Shown here piece by piece: positions 53,718-62,332 of a stretch of 64,000 nt of DNA. The notes beneath the pieces were generated by a model, which was not told the origin of the DNA, made no database searches, and saw only the letters and a list, made by a program, of their open reading frames with translations. The translations under genes and the position numbers were made by a program. The DNA is from Oceanospirillum maris DSM 6286 (GTDB taxonomy: Bacteria; Pseudomonadota; Gammaproteobacteria; Pseudomonadales; Halomonadaceae), in the NCBI RefSeq assembly GCF_000422865.1, contig NZ_KE383938.1:104925-168924 (forward strand). The letters run 5' to 3'. Within the stretch, counting starts at the first letter, position 1, and every line of letters begins with the position of its first letter.

Positions 53718-54299
53718 TCAGGCCCCGTCTAAAATCTTTACGCGCTCCCACTCTTTTTTCAAAATAGGTTGCAACTTCATGATAATTAAGTCATTAGCTT
53801 CTGCGGGGTCTGATTCGGCAGTAACAAGGTTAAAAGCAGAATCAATAGAACTTATTAACTCTTTCGACAGATCCTCATCTGGATTCAATAATAGATTTAT
53901 TTGAGCCCGATGTTTTTGTGCCATTTTGATAGCAGAGCCATATCGTTCAGACCAGCGTGCAAGTTCCGACATAGCGTACTCAGGATTTTCTAAATCTCTT
54001 AGGACGACAGCCCGGCCCTTTTTTTCCTGACATAGATCCCACACAGAGAAAATAGCAGAAATGTAATCAGACACTTCTTCCCGAAGTGAATTGATCCACG
54101 CTTGACGACTTGTAGATATAAACTCTGACCGGGATTTTTCTTTTTCTTTATCGGCAAGCTCCCTGGATATTGCTAACTGGGACTCTGTAGCCTTATTTTG
54201 ATTTCTAACCGTTAAATAGGTTGTCGACACTATCGTCAATATTACAATTATAAATGCCAGCAATGTGGGCCAGTCGAGTTCACATAAAAATTGATTCAT
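53718..54299 (-). CDS. Membrane-anchored helical protein
   Basis: A 193-residue protein with one N-terminal membrane helix (~12-30), a charged coiled-coil segment (~38-60) and a helical cytoplasmic part with conserved-looking RQAWINSLREEVSDYIS. AAGGATA before ATG 54299. This architecture recurs in uncharacterised proteins near defence genes, but I cannot assign a family. Confidence 0.65.
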   Translation of the reverse strand: MNQFLCELDWPTLLAFIIVILTIVSTTYLTVRNQNKATESQLAISRELADKEKEKSRSEFISTSRQAWINSLREEVSDYISAIFSVWDLCQEKKGRAVVLRDLENPEYAMSELARWSERYGSAIKMAQKHRAQINLLLNPDEDLSKELISSIDSAFNLVTAESDPAEANDLIIMKLQPILKKEWERVKILDGA

Positions 54300-54344
54300 G
54301 ATTATCCTTAAATTTCATCTCAAACAGACTTTCATCCCGCCTGC

Positions 54345-54554
54345 TTATCCGTCTTTCAAACGCTTAACGTAATCGGAAACAGACCCGTTCCACAGGCATA
54401 TTTGGCAAATGCCATTTTCAAAAACGTGTGCACAGTTATCATAACCATAAAGATAATGAGCGCATTCGGGGCATAGTGAAACCATCCCGGAAGCTTCACA
54501 TTTAAAATCACTGCCACATTCTGAACAGGTTCCCAGTTTTGCTTCGCAAGTCAT
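54345..54554 (-). CDS. Small zinc-ribbon protein
   Basis: A 69-residue protein with CSECGSDFKC, CPECAHYLYG and C-x-H-x-CQIC pairs that would bind two zinc ions. ATG 54554 follows GAGGTG. Only 15 bp from the rhlE stop, so possibly cotranscribed. Function unknown. Confidence 0.65.
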   Translation of the reverse strand: MTCEAKLGTCSECGSDFKCEASGMVSLCPECAHYLYGYDNCAHVFENGICQICLWNGSVSDYVKRLKDG

Positions 54555-54569
54555 GACCACACCTCATAT

Positions 54570-55820
54570 CTATCGACGGCGTCGCGGATTGCTTCTGCCA
54601 TTCTTACCTTTACCCAAAGCTTTAGCCAGCTGGGCTTTTTTCGAGGGTTTGCGTTTGCTGCGTTCCTCTTCTTCCTGCGCCATAAAGTCCGGCTCAAAAC
54701 CGGGGAACCACTGCATCATAAACGCTTCACCGGTGAGTTTTTTCACCTCCTCAAACAGATACTTCTCTTTATGGGCGATCAGAGATACTGCGATACCTGC
54801 CTGACCCGCACGGCCGGTGCGGCCAATACGGTGAATATAATCTTCGGTGTTGTACGGCAGCTCATAGTTGACCACGGTCTGCAGTTCTTTAATGTCGAGG
54901 CCACGGGCGGCCACATCGGTCGCCACCAGCGCCCGCACTTTTCCGGTTTTAAACTCTTCCAAACCGCGATCACGGGCACCCTGAGACTTATCACCATGTA
55001 CACCCGCTGCCTTGATACCATCTTTGGCCAGCTCTTTGACCAGCTCATCCACCATCTGTTTGGTTCGGGTAAAGATCAGCACCTGCTGCCAGTTTTTGGA
55101 GCCAATCAGGTAAGCCAGCATCGCGGCTTTGCGTTTGGTATCTACTTCATAAAACAGCTGCTCGATTTTGGCTGCTGTGGCGTTACGCTCGGCGACTTCA
55201 ATCAGCTTAGGGTTCTTCAGGATGGTTTTGCTGAGGGCAAACACCTCATCATTAAAGGTGGCGGAGAAGAACAGCGTCTGACGGGACTCCGGCAGGCGCT
55301 TCAGGATGCGGTTAATATCGTTAATAAAGCCCATATCCAGCATACGGTCGGCTTCATCCAGCACCAGCGTTTCGATATCGCTAAGGTCGATCAGCTCCTT
55401 AATCGCCAGCTCCAGTAAACGACCAGGAGTTGCCACCAGCACATCACAGCCTTTATTCAGCGCATCGATCTGCGGGTTAATACTGGCACCGCCATAGGCG
55501 ACGACTGAGTTGAAGCCTAAACCTGCGCTGTATTTCACAAAGCTCTGGTGAACCTGCTGCGCCAGCTCTCGGGTTGGCGTCAGTACCAGCGTGCGGATCG
55601 CCTTTTGGTCGTCTTGGGCGTGCTGGATCAGGTAACGGTGGATCATCGGCAAGGCAAAGGCCGCCGTTTTACCGGTGCCGGTTTGCGCACCGGCCAGCAC
55701 ATCGTGACCTGCCAGAACCTCCGGGATCGCTTCCAGTTGAATCGGTGTCGGCGTTTGATAGTTAAGGGATTCTAAAACCGCGAGTAAATCTGAATGCAAA
55801 CTAAGGGAGGCAAAACTCAT
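54570..55820 (-). CDS. rhlE: DEAD-box RNA helicase RhlE
   Basis: A 416-residue DEAD-box helicase: Q-motif YQTPTPIQLEAIP, Walker A AQTGTGKTA, VLDEADRMLDMG, SATF, and motif VI HRIGRTGRAG. The short basic tail (KGKNGRSNPRRRR) and overall pattern fit RhlE. Remodels RNA during ribosome assembly or mRNA decay in the cytosol. Start at ATG 55820; an in-frame TTG two codons earlier is possible. Confidence 0.92.
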   Translation of the reverse strand: MSFASLSLHSDLLAVLESLNYQTPTPIQLEAIPEVLAGHDVLAGAQTGTGKTAAFALPMIHRYLIQHAQDDQKAIRTLVLTPTRELAQQVHQSFVKYSAGLGFNSVVAYGGASINPQIDALNKGCDVLVATPGRLLELAIKELIDLSDIETLVLDEADRMLDMGFINDINRILKRLPESRQTLFFSATFNDEVFALSKTILKNPKLIEVAERNATAAKIEQLFYEVDTKRKAAMLAYLIGSKNWQQVLIFTRTKQMVDELVKELAKDGIKAAGVHGDKSQGARDRGLEEFKTGKVRALVATDVAARGLDIKELQTVVNYELPYNTEDYIHRIGRTGRAGQAGIAVSLIAHKEKYLFEEVKKLTGEAFMMQWFPGFEPDFMAQEEEERSKRKPSKKAQLAKALGKGKNGRSNPRRRR

Positions 55821-56099
55821 AACCAAACACCGACAGAAAAATTAAAGTCGCGCATTGTAGCACTGAAGACTGGTGCGAACATTTGTAGACACCAATTAAA
55901 TAAGGCATCTGTCATCGTCAGCAAAACTCATCTTTCTGTCGATAAAGAAACGGAACAGCTCTCTCAGCAGATGGCGGAACAGGTGAATCGGGCTTTTGAG
56001 AAGTTAGAAGCAGGAGATGGTGTTTTTATCGAGCATAAAACCGCGAAAACCCTGATGGAAACGCGCAAGGCCAGAATCTGGGACAGAGATAGGCGATGA
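55794..56099 (+). CDS. Orphan antitoxin-like protein, start uncertain
   Basis: The last ~43 codons (from ATG 55971: MAEQVNRAFEKLEAGDGVFI, then EHKTAKTLMETRKARIW) look like the C-terminal half of a ParD/RelB-type antitoxin. The open frame extends back into the divergent rhlE start without a good start codon, so the N-terminus is unclear. A toxin-like frame begins at ATG 56096 (ATGA overlap, as in toxin-antitoxin pairs) but stops after 28 codons, at 56182. Best read as a decayed toxin-antitoxin locus. Confidence 0.35.
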   Translation: MQTKGGKTHNQTPTEKLKSRIVALKTGANICRHQLNKASVIVSKTHLSVDKETEQLSQQMAEQVNRAFEKLEAGDGVFIEHKTAKTLMETRKARIWDRDRR

Positions 56100-56182
56100 T
56101 TGTATTTCATGTGGTAGCACATGCTGTCGGAATTATTCCGGTACTCCAACAGAAACAACAGTTTCCAATGAGTAACATTTAG

Positions 56183-56457
56183 GGAATAAAATTTGTGGAT
56201 TGCAGCTTATTGTACGAGAAGGAACTTAAGACAAGCTAGAAGGGGTTTGAGGCTGCTCAACCCCAAACAATCGAGAGTGATTACTAAAAATAAAAAAGTC
56301 CAAACAGTTAATGATGATTAAACTTAAAAAACCAAAAGTCGTGCAAAGATTTCCTACCATAGTCACCCCCTCTCGAATGCCAGTAATTGAATCGAGTCCC
56401 CACTAATATCCTATACTTTTCAATCTCTCGATTGAATGGGGCGGGACAGCATGAAGG
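56183..56457. other. Intergenic region without recognisable genes
   Basis: Between the decayed antitoxin/toxin frames and the pentapeptide gene I see no gene, repeat or clear terminator. Confidence 0.5.
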
Positions 56458-57108
56458 CTATCGATAACGGCCTGCCTTGTCAATTACGTTACATAATCCG
56501 TTTGCTGTAACAATACGATAAGGCAAAAAGCCATTGAGACTCTTAAGACCCATTAAAAGTTTGTCTTCACCGAGTCGTTCCAGCAAACTGAATAACGTCA
56601 AAGAATTCACTTTACCACCTTTCAAATGCAACACACGGCTATTATGAATCCTTGAATTGAACCTCAGTCCATCAAGCAAGTTCATTATGCACTCTGATAC
56701 GACAGGCGTCGGACGTTGAGAGTAAAAACGATTGCTATCATCAATAACTATGTTTTTAGCTAATTTCAAATTTGTATTTACAAAAATGCAATTCTCAAAG
56801 ATACAGCCTTTAAAATTGCTATTTTTCAACAAGGCTGCTGAAAAGACACAAGATTTAAAGACAGCATCAGTGAAGTTAGACTTTTTTAGGTTTGTCCCTA
56901 AAAATTCAACCTGTGAAAACTCTGCATTTTTAAAACGGCAGCTGGTTAAAATAGCCCCTTTAAAGTTCACATTAAAAAAAGAGGTGTTCGAGAAGTTAGC
57001 GCGAAAACACTGAGCTTTAGAGTAAAACTTGTTTCGTATACTTTTCACTCTAGTCTTGCCATAAAAAAGCGATAATCGGCTCAAGCCTTTTTGTTTTTTT
57101 GGAAGCAA
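56458..57108 (-). CDS. Pentapeptide-repeat protein
   Basis: A 216-residue protein. Residues ~30-115 carry pentapeptide repeats of A(N/D)F/LxN type (FRANFSNTSFFNVNFKGAI, then CRFKNAEFSQVEFLGTNLKK), which fold as a right-handed beta-helix. The remaining C-terminal half is helical. It begins at TTG 57108 with GGAG upstream. Such proteins can mimic DNA (Qnr/McbG) and protect gyrase, but here the C-terminal part is different, so no function is assigned. Confidence 0.78.
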   Translation of the reverse strand: MLPKKQKGLSRLSLFYGKTRVKSIRNKFYSKAQCFRANFSNTSFFNVNFKGAILTSCRFKNAEFSQVEFLGTNLKKSNFTDAVFKSCVFSAALLKNSNFKGCIFENCIFVNTNLKLAKNIVIDDSNRFYSQRPTPVVSECIMNLLDGLRFNSRIHNSRVLHLKGGKVNSLTLFSLLERLGEDKLLMGLKSLNGFLPYRIVTANGLCNVIDKAGRYR

Positions 57109-57235
57109 AATACACTCCGTTTAGGGATCATCCTAATATCAACAACCCATAATTTTATCCAGTCACATCAACATGTTAAGGCTGATCTCCGCCGTATCTG
57201 AAAACGACGGCCTGCAGCCGTTGCTCGGAGGAGAT

Positions 57236-58885
57236 TCACACGGCCACCGCTGACATATCTGCCTGACAAGTGCTCTTGCTGGGTTTAATGGCGGCGTCTT
57301 GAAACATCGAGCGTAACTGCTTTACCGGCATACTCCCCGCGTAACGAATATTCATCGGGCCTTGTTTAAATAAACGACAATCCATTTCAACCAAGTTTGT
57401 AGCAATCTCGGGCATAAAATCCATCTGCTGTAGAATATCTTTTTCCAGATCAACGCCTGGCGCTATTTCTATCAGGCGAAGCCCATTTTCTGTTAGGCGG
57501 AAAACAGCTCGCTCTGTAATAAACATCACATTCTGCCCCTTTTTCGCCGCATACTCGCCATTAAAGGTGATCTGCTGCACTTGTTTGCAGAATTTTTTTT
57601 GCGAGCCATTTTGGCGTATTTCTAGGGTCTCTCCCTCAAATTTTAAGCATTGTTTACCTGAGGTAAATGTCCCCAGAAAAAATACATCCTGCGTGTTCTG
57701 GGTGATATTAATAAAACCGCCTGCACCAGCCAGTTTAGGGCCAAAGCGACTCACGTTAACATGCCCCTCAGGGCAGGTTTCTGCTAAGCCTAAAAAGGCT
57801 TGATCTAAACCGCCGCCATCGTAAAAATCAAATTGCGCAGGTTGATCTATAATAGCGCTAGGGTTACTCACAGCCCCAAAGCTTAGACCACTGGCAGGCT
57901 GGCCACCAATGCCTCCTGGCTCAACACTCAAGGTGATGCTATCAAGTAGCCCTTCCTCTGCAGCAACTTGAGCAACCATCTCTGGCATTCCAATCCCTAG
58001 ATTAATAACGCCGCCTTTTTTCAGTTCTAAAAGTGCTCGACGGCCAATCACTTTTCGAGCATCAAGAGGCACAGAAGAAATCTGCCCTAGGGGAGCAAGA
58101 ACCTCACTGCTGTAAGTCGGGTTGTAATGTTCTGCAAAGGTTTGAGGATGATCTTCCGGCGGCGATACGATCACGTAATCCACAAGGTTAGCGGGTAGCC
58201 GTACGCGATCCGGCGTAACCTGATGCTGTTGTGTTATACGTTCAACTTGAACAAAGACTTGGCCGCCGCTGTTTCTAACCGCTTGAGCAATCGCCAGCCC
58301 ATCAAGGGGTAAAGCTTCACGCTCCATAGAGATATTGCCATCAATATCAGACGTCGTACCACGAAGGAGGGCAACATTCAGTGGAAACCCTTTGTAAAAT
58401 AGATAATCTTCACCATTAATCGGCATCAACTGCACATGATCCTCTTCGCTGGTACGATTAACCTTGCCACCTTCATGGCGGGGATCCACAAAAGTATGCA
58501 GCCCTACCCGAGTTAGGGTGCCCGGTTTACCCGCAGCAATATCACGAAACAGATGACAGATAACGCCTTGAGGTAAGTTGTAACCAGCAATCTCATTGTT
58601 GATTGCCATTTGCCCAAGACGTGGCGCTAACCCCCAATGCCCACCTAATACTTTTTTCACTAACCCTTTGTGGGCAAAGTGATTTAAGCCTCGGGTTTCC
58701 CCATCCCCTTGGCCCGCTGCATAAACTAAGGAAAGATTACTCGGATGGCCGGTTGCTAGAAAACGCGCCTCAATCGCTTTAGCGAGAGTTTCAGCAAAAC
58801 CAATGCCGATAAAGCCGCCGGTTGCTAACGTTGCATCGTCATTGATGAGCTGAGCTGCTTGAGCCGCTGTAATAAACTTATCCAT
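57236..58885 (-). CDS. Acyl-CoA:acetate/3-ketoacid CoA transferase, YdiF-like
   Basis: A 549-residue CoA transferase with the A and B halves fused. The N-half has GGFIGIGFAETLAKA; the C-half carries the catalytic Glu in SVEPGGIGGQPASG (~residue 320). It moves CoA between short-chain acids. GAGATAAA precedes ATG. A sigma-54-type promoter and palindromes lie upstream, next to the activator gene, which implies control by that activator. Likely feeds degradation of a short-chain acid. Confidence 0.9.
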   Translation of the reverse strand: MDKFITAAQAAQLINDDATLATGGFIGIGFAETLAKAIEARFLATGHPSNLSLVYAAGQGDGETRGLNHFAHKGLVKKVLGGHWGLAPRLGQMAINNEIAGYNLPQGVICHLFRDIAAGKPGTLTRVGLHTFVDPRHEGGKVNRTSEEDHVQLMPINGEDYLFYKGFPLNVALLRGTTSDIDGNISMEREALPLDGLAIAQAVRNSGGQVFVQVERITQQHQVTPDRVRLPANLVDYVIVSPPEDHPQTFAEHYNPTYSSEVLAPLGQISSVPLDARKVIGRRALLELKKGGVINLGIGMPEMVAQVAAEEGLLDSITLSVEPGGIGGQPASGLSFGAVSNPSAIIDQPAQFDFYDGGGLDQAFLGLAETCPEGHVNVSRFGPKLAGAGGFINITQNTQDVFFLGTFTSGKQCLKFEGETLEIRQNGSQKKFCKQVQQITFNGEYAAKKGQNVMFITERAVFRLTENGLRLIEIAPGVDLEKDILQQMDFMPEIATNLVEMDCRLFKQGPMNIRYAGSMPVKQLRSMFQDAAIKPSKSTCQADMSAVAV

Positions 58886-58964
58886 CTTTTTATCTCTCAG
58901 ATTATTGTTTTTGTTTTAACGGTTCGCTATGCCTGAGCCTAACCGTTGGATCTGAGAGATAGCT

Positions 58965-58980
58965 ATCAAGCTTTAGGCCA
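58965..58980 (-). promoter_or_regulatory. Sigma-54 (-24/-12) promoter of the CoA transferase
   Basis: Minus-strand TGGCCTAAAGCTTGAT matches TGGCAC-N5-TTGC with the right spacing: GG of the -24 and TTG of the -12 elements are present; the C of TTGC is replaced by A. It lies 80 bp before the start codon. Confidence 0.6.
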
Positions 58981-59044
58981 GATTTAAAATTTCTTTTATA
59001 ATCATAGGCTTATTTAATTTCACAAGGTTAACCAGCAAAGCAGC

Positions 59045-59094
59045 TGTCCAATAAAATAGACATTATGTATTGGTATTAAGACATTGTTATGTCT
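59045..59094. promoter_or_regulatory. Activator-binding palindromes
   Basis: Two inverted repeats: AGACATTGTTATGTCT (59079-59094) and TGTCCAATAAAATAGACA (59045-59062). Both share TGTC/GACA ends. They lie 65-130 bp upstream of the sigma-54 promoter, in the position of enhancer sites. Confidence 0.55.
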
Positions 59095-60544
59095 ATTTAT
59101 CGAGACACTTTTTAAGACGATTGTAAAAAGTCGCTCTTGAGATCCCCAAGCTTTTTGCCGCTGCGGTTCGATTGCCCTGATGTTGCTGAAGTGCAGCCTC
59201 AAGTAGCGTGCAGTCATGCTTTTGCTGCAACACTTTGAAACGAGCGGGCGGATCAGAAGGCTTCAATAATAGATGGCTAGCCTCCATATCTACTCGGTTG
59301 GTAAGTGAATCACTGGCACCCAAATCCTCTGCTGTAATTCGTTCACCTTCGGCCATCACACAGGCGCGCTCAAGGCGGTTACGCAATTCACGAACATTAC
59401 CTGGCCATGGAAAACTATTTAGCCAAGCTAAGGCCGCATCCGATAATGCCAGCTTAGGTAACTGGGTTTGCATCTGAATATCCTGTAATAGATATTGCGC
59501 CAGCAGATTAATATCCCCTTGGCGCTGACATAGCGGAGGCAGATGGATGGGCAAAACATGTAATCGGTAGTAAAGGTCGGGGCGAAATAAGCCTTGCTCA
59601 ACAAGTTCCGCCAAATTCTTAGAGGTCGCAGCGATAATACGAACGTCAACACTGATCAGTCTATTTGAGCCAAGAGCCTCTATTTCTCGCTCCTGTAAAA
59701 CACGTAATAACTTAGCCTGCATACCAAGGGGTAGCTCGGCGATCTCATCCAAAAACAGTGTGCCACCGTCTGCCAATTGGATTTTACCAATACGTCCTTT
59801 CTGGTCAGCTCCGGTATAGGCCCCTGCGGAAGTACCAAACAGCTCAGCCTCGACTAAAGGCTCTGGTAGTGCGGCCATATTGATACCGACAAAAGGAGCA
59901 TTTCTGCGCGGGGAAGCTTGATGAATACCTTGAGCGAGTAGCTCTTTTCCTGTGCCCGTTTCTCCAAGTAAAAGCAAGGTTGTATCCAGCTGGGCTGCTC
60001 TTTGAGCTTGACGCTTCATCTGTTGAATCTGTGGGGACTCACCAATAATATCATCCAGTTGATAACGGCTAGTGCGCAGTAGGTTTTCTTTTTCAAAGCG
60101 TCGGCGTAAACGGGCAAACTTATCAAACAATGGCTGTAATTCATCCAGATCATTATGAAAAATCAAACCTAAGGCACCAACAAGCTCACCGGATTCATTC
60201 CGTAAGGGCAAGCGATTAACAACGCACCAATGGTTATTGATCTCCATAAGATCCACAAACATAGGCTTTCCAGTCTGTACAACTCTTGGCATTTGAGAGC
60301 TGGGCAGCAGCTGCTCTACCGGCATTCCTGTTGGGTCTAATGTATCCGGCAGATCGAGGAGTTTGCGGTAGGCATCGCTAATCCACACAATGCAGCTTTT
60401 CTTATCGACGACCAATGACCCTTCGCAGGCATGAGTTAACTGTTCTAATAAGGCGCAGAAAGCACCGTCATCAGAAAAAGCATCGCTATCGAAGAGAGCT
60501 TGGTTATCGGAAAAAAGCGCGCGCATCAAATTTTTGGTTGTCAT
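59093..60544 (-). CDS. Sigma-54-dependent activator with PAS domain
   Basis: A 483-residue activator: N-terminal PAS sensor (~30-150), AAA+ domain (~165-400) with Walker A GETGTGKE, GAYTGA loop (variant of GAFTGA that contacts sigma-54), and Walker B GGTLFLDEI, then a C-terminal Fis-type helix-turn-helix (NRTAAAKSLGISRATFYNRL). Encoded just upstream of the CoA transferase. Probably activates that gene in response to a small acid sensed by the PAS domain. Confidence 0.92.
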   Translation of the reverse strand: MTTKNLMRALFSDNQALFDSDAFSDDGAFCALLEQLTHACEGSLVVDKKSCIVWISDAYRKLLDLPDTLDPTGMPVEQLLPSSQMPRVVQTGKPMFVDLMEINNHWCVVNRLPLRNESGELVGALGLIFHNDLDELQPLFDKFARLRRRFEKENLLRTSRYQLDDIIGESPQIQQMKRQAQRAAQLDTTLLLLGETGTGKELLAQGIHQASPRRNAPFVGINMAALPEPLVEAELFGTSAGAYTGADQKGRIGKIQLADGGTLFLDEIAELPLGMQAKLLRVLQEREIEALGSNRLISVDVRIIAATSKNLAELVEQGLFRPDLYYRLHVLPIHLPPLCQRQGDINLLAQYLLQDIQMQTQLPKLALSDAALAWLNSFPWPGNVRELRNRLERACVMAEGERITAEDLGASDSLTNRVDMEASHLLLKPSDPPARFKVLQQKHDCTLLEAALQQHQGNRTAAAKSLGISRATFYNRLKKCLDK

Positions 60545-60659
60545 GATTTAAGCCTGTATTTTATCGAATGCGAAAACCTTTACTGTGTGGCGGCATCGAT
60601 TAAGGCTAAAATAGCACGGCTGATTAAGAGGTGGCTATTCAGCTGCTCCAGAGGGAAAT

Positions 60660-61181
60660 ATGCAGATACACGATATTGATAAAACACATTATTTAAAGCT
60701 AAGCCGTAAAGTCAGTATGGTACTGATTATCTGTTTTGCGATAACCGCGCTGGGAAGCAGCCCTATTCTGATTCATTTTTGGGGTAATGAGGATGGGGGG
60801 AATTTCTATCTTAATTTAACCGGAGTTCTTATTGGCGTACTGTGCACAGGTTCTGTTTTTTATACGTATAAAGACGATCCGCGCTTGGTCGATTTGCTGT
60901 ACATTTTTCGCCTTAAAAGAATGCTCGCCCGTGTCACAAATCGCATGCATCATTTAAAAGAGTTGGCGGAAAAAAATGATCAAGATGCCCAGCGTATCTT
61001 ACGCTTCTACTACGAAGGCTTGATGCAGGTATACCATATTGAAAGTAATGAATACGGTTATACGGAGCTGGTCAAAGATAAAGATCTGTTTTACCAAACC
61101 CTAAGTGATGAGTTAAAAGCCGAGCCTTTACTGGATCTACAGCCGGAAATAATTAACGAGGCCGCGCAGCGAAATGTCTAA
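60660..61181 (+). CDS. DUF3087 membrane protein
   Basis: A 173-residue protein with two membrane helices (~20-40, 50-70) followed by a helical cytoplasmic part (DLLYIFRLKRMLARVTNRMH). Fits DUF3087 of gammaproteobacteria. CAGAGGGAAAT before ATG 60660. Divergent from the activator gene. Function unknown. Confidence 0.82.
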   Translation: MQIHDIDKTHYLKLSRKVSMVLIICFAITALGSSPILIHFWGNEDGGNFYLNLTGVLIGVLCTGSVFYTYKDDPRLVDLLYIFRLKRMLARVTNRMHHLKELAEKNDQDAQRILRFYYEGLMQVYHIESNEYGYTELVKDKDLFYQTLSDELKAEPLLDLQPEIINEAAQRNV

Positions 61182-61212
61182 TGATTAATATAACGAATAG
61201 ATAGAACAATAT

Positions 61213-61243
61213 CCCAGCCTACCCGTCCGGTAGGCGGGGATTG
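61213..61243. terminator. Bidirectional terminator-like stem-loop
   Basis: ATCCC-ag-CCTACC / GGTAGG-cg-GGGAT forms a strong 11-bp stem with a 5-nt loop between two convergent genes. U-runs on either side are poor. Confidence 0.65.
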
Positions 61244-61252
61244 CTTTGAAAA

Positions 61253-62275
61253 TTAAACGGGCTTTTGTTTTGGTAGGTCATCGTTTTGGCTATTTTTATC
61301 ACGGCTTTTGTCACGATGGTTATCACGCCCCTCATCGCCCTTGTCACCGTCTGCTTCATCATTTTTATCCGCATCCGGCGTATTCTGTAAATCAGGCAGA
61401 GGCATCGGTTTCAAATGTCGGCTGCGACCATCTCTGCGAGACAATTCTGTACCACACAACTTGCAGTAATCCGCATCGGCATCATGCCCTTCTTCGCCAC
61501 AGCCACGACATACCAGATGCATATGGCGCTTCATGGTGTTAGATAGCTCAACAGTGACAATACCTGTTGGTACGGCAATCACGGCGTAACCCATGATCAT
61601 GACAATAGAAGAGAGAAACTGCCCAAAATTAGTTTGTGGCGTGATATCCCCATACCCGACGGTGGTTAACGTGACCACCGCCCAGTAGATACTACGGGGA
61701 ATACTGGAAAAGCCATTAGCAGGGCCTTCTACCACATACATAATGGAGCCAAAAACAGTCACCATCGTTATTACGGCGAAGAGAAAAACAGTAATCTTCC
61801 GACGGCTGGCTTGCATAGCCTTGGCAAGTGCCGCCGCTTCTCCGACATAATGAAACAGACGTAAAACACGAAAGACCCGCAATACTCGAACCAAGCGCAC
61901 AACCAACATCACTTCTGTACCGGCCACAAAGAGGCTTAAATAAGTCGGCAAAATACAGAGCAAATCGATCACACCAAAAAAACTGGTCGCGTATTTTAGA
62001 GGCTTACCAATACTGTACAACCGAAGCAGGTATTCGATGGTAAAGACCACGGTAAAACTCCACTCAATAAAGTAGAGCGTGTCGTGCCATTCGTTATGTA
62101 TTGCCTGCACACTATCGAGCAGAACAAAGGCTACGCTGAGCAAAATACAGGCAATAAGCAACAGGTCAAAACCCTTTGCCATTGGCGTGCTCGCCTCAAA
62201 AATGACGTGGTAAATTCTTTGGCGATGACCTGTTTGTTCAGCATTCTCATCAGGTGTTGTTTTATCGGCCAGCAT
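61253..62275 (-). CDS. Voltage-gated-type potassium channel with zinc-ribbon tail
   Basis: A 340-residue ion channel. Six helices; S4 carries regularly spaced arginines (RLVRVLRVFRVLRLF); the selectivity filter is TVGYGD (~215). After S6 comes a small zinc ribbon (CRGCGEEGHDADADYCKLC), then a ~55-residue Asp/Lys-rich low-complexity tail. The family (bacterial Kv-like) usually ends soon after S6, so the tail is unusual. Confidence 0.9.
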   Translation of the reverse strand: MLADKTTPDENAEQTGHRQRIYHVIFEASTPMAKGFDLLLIACILLSVAFVLLDSVQAIHNEWHDTLYFIEWSFTVVFTIEYLLRLYSIGKPLKYATSFFGVIDLLCILPTYLSLFVAGTEVMLVVRLVRVLRVFRVLRLFHYVGEAAALAKAMQASRRKITVFLFAVITMVTVFGSIMYVVEGPANGFSSIPRSIYWAVVTLTTVGYGDITPQTNFGQFLSSIVMIMGYAVIAVPTGIVTVELSNTMKRHMHLVCRGCGEEGHDADADYCKLCGTELSRRDGRSRHLKPMPLPDLQNTPDADKNDEADGDKGDEGRDNHRDKSRDKNSQNDDLPKQKPV

Positions 62276-62332
62276 ATTCGATCACTTTTTAACCCTTAGC
62301 GGTTCAGTAAAACAATGAAGGCTGTTTTGGCA

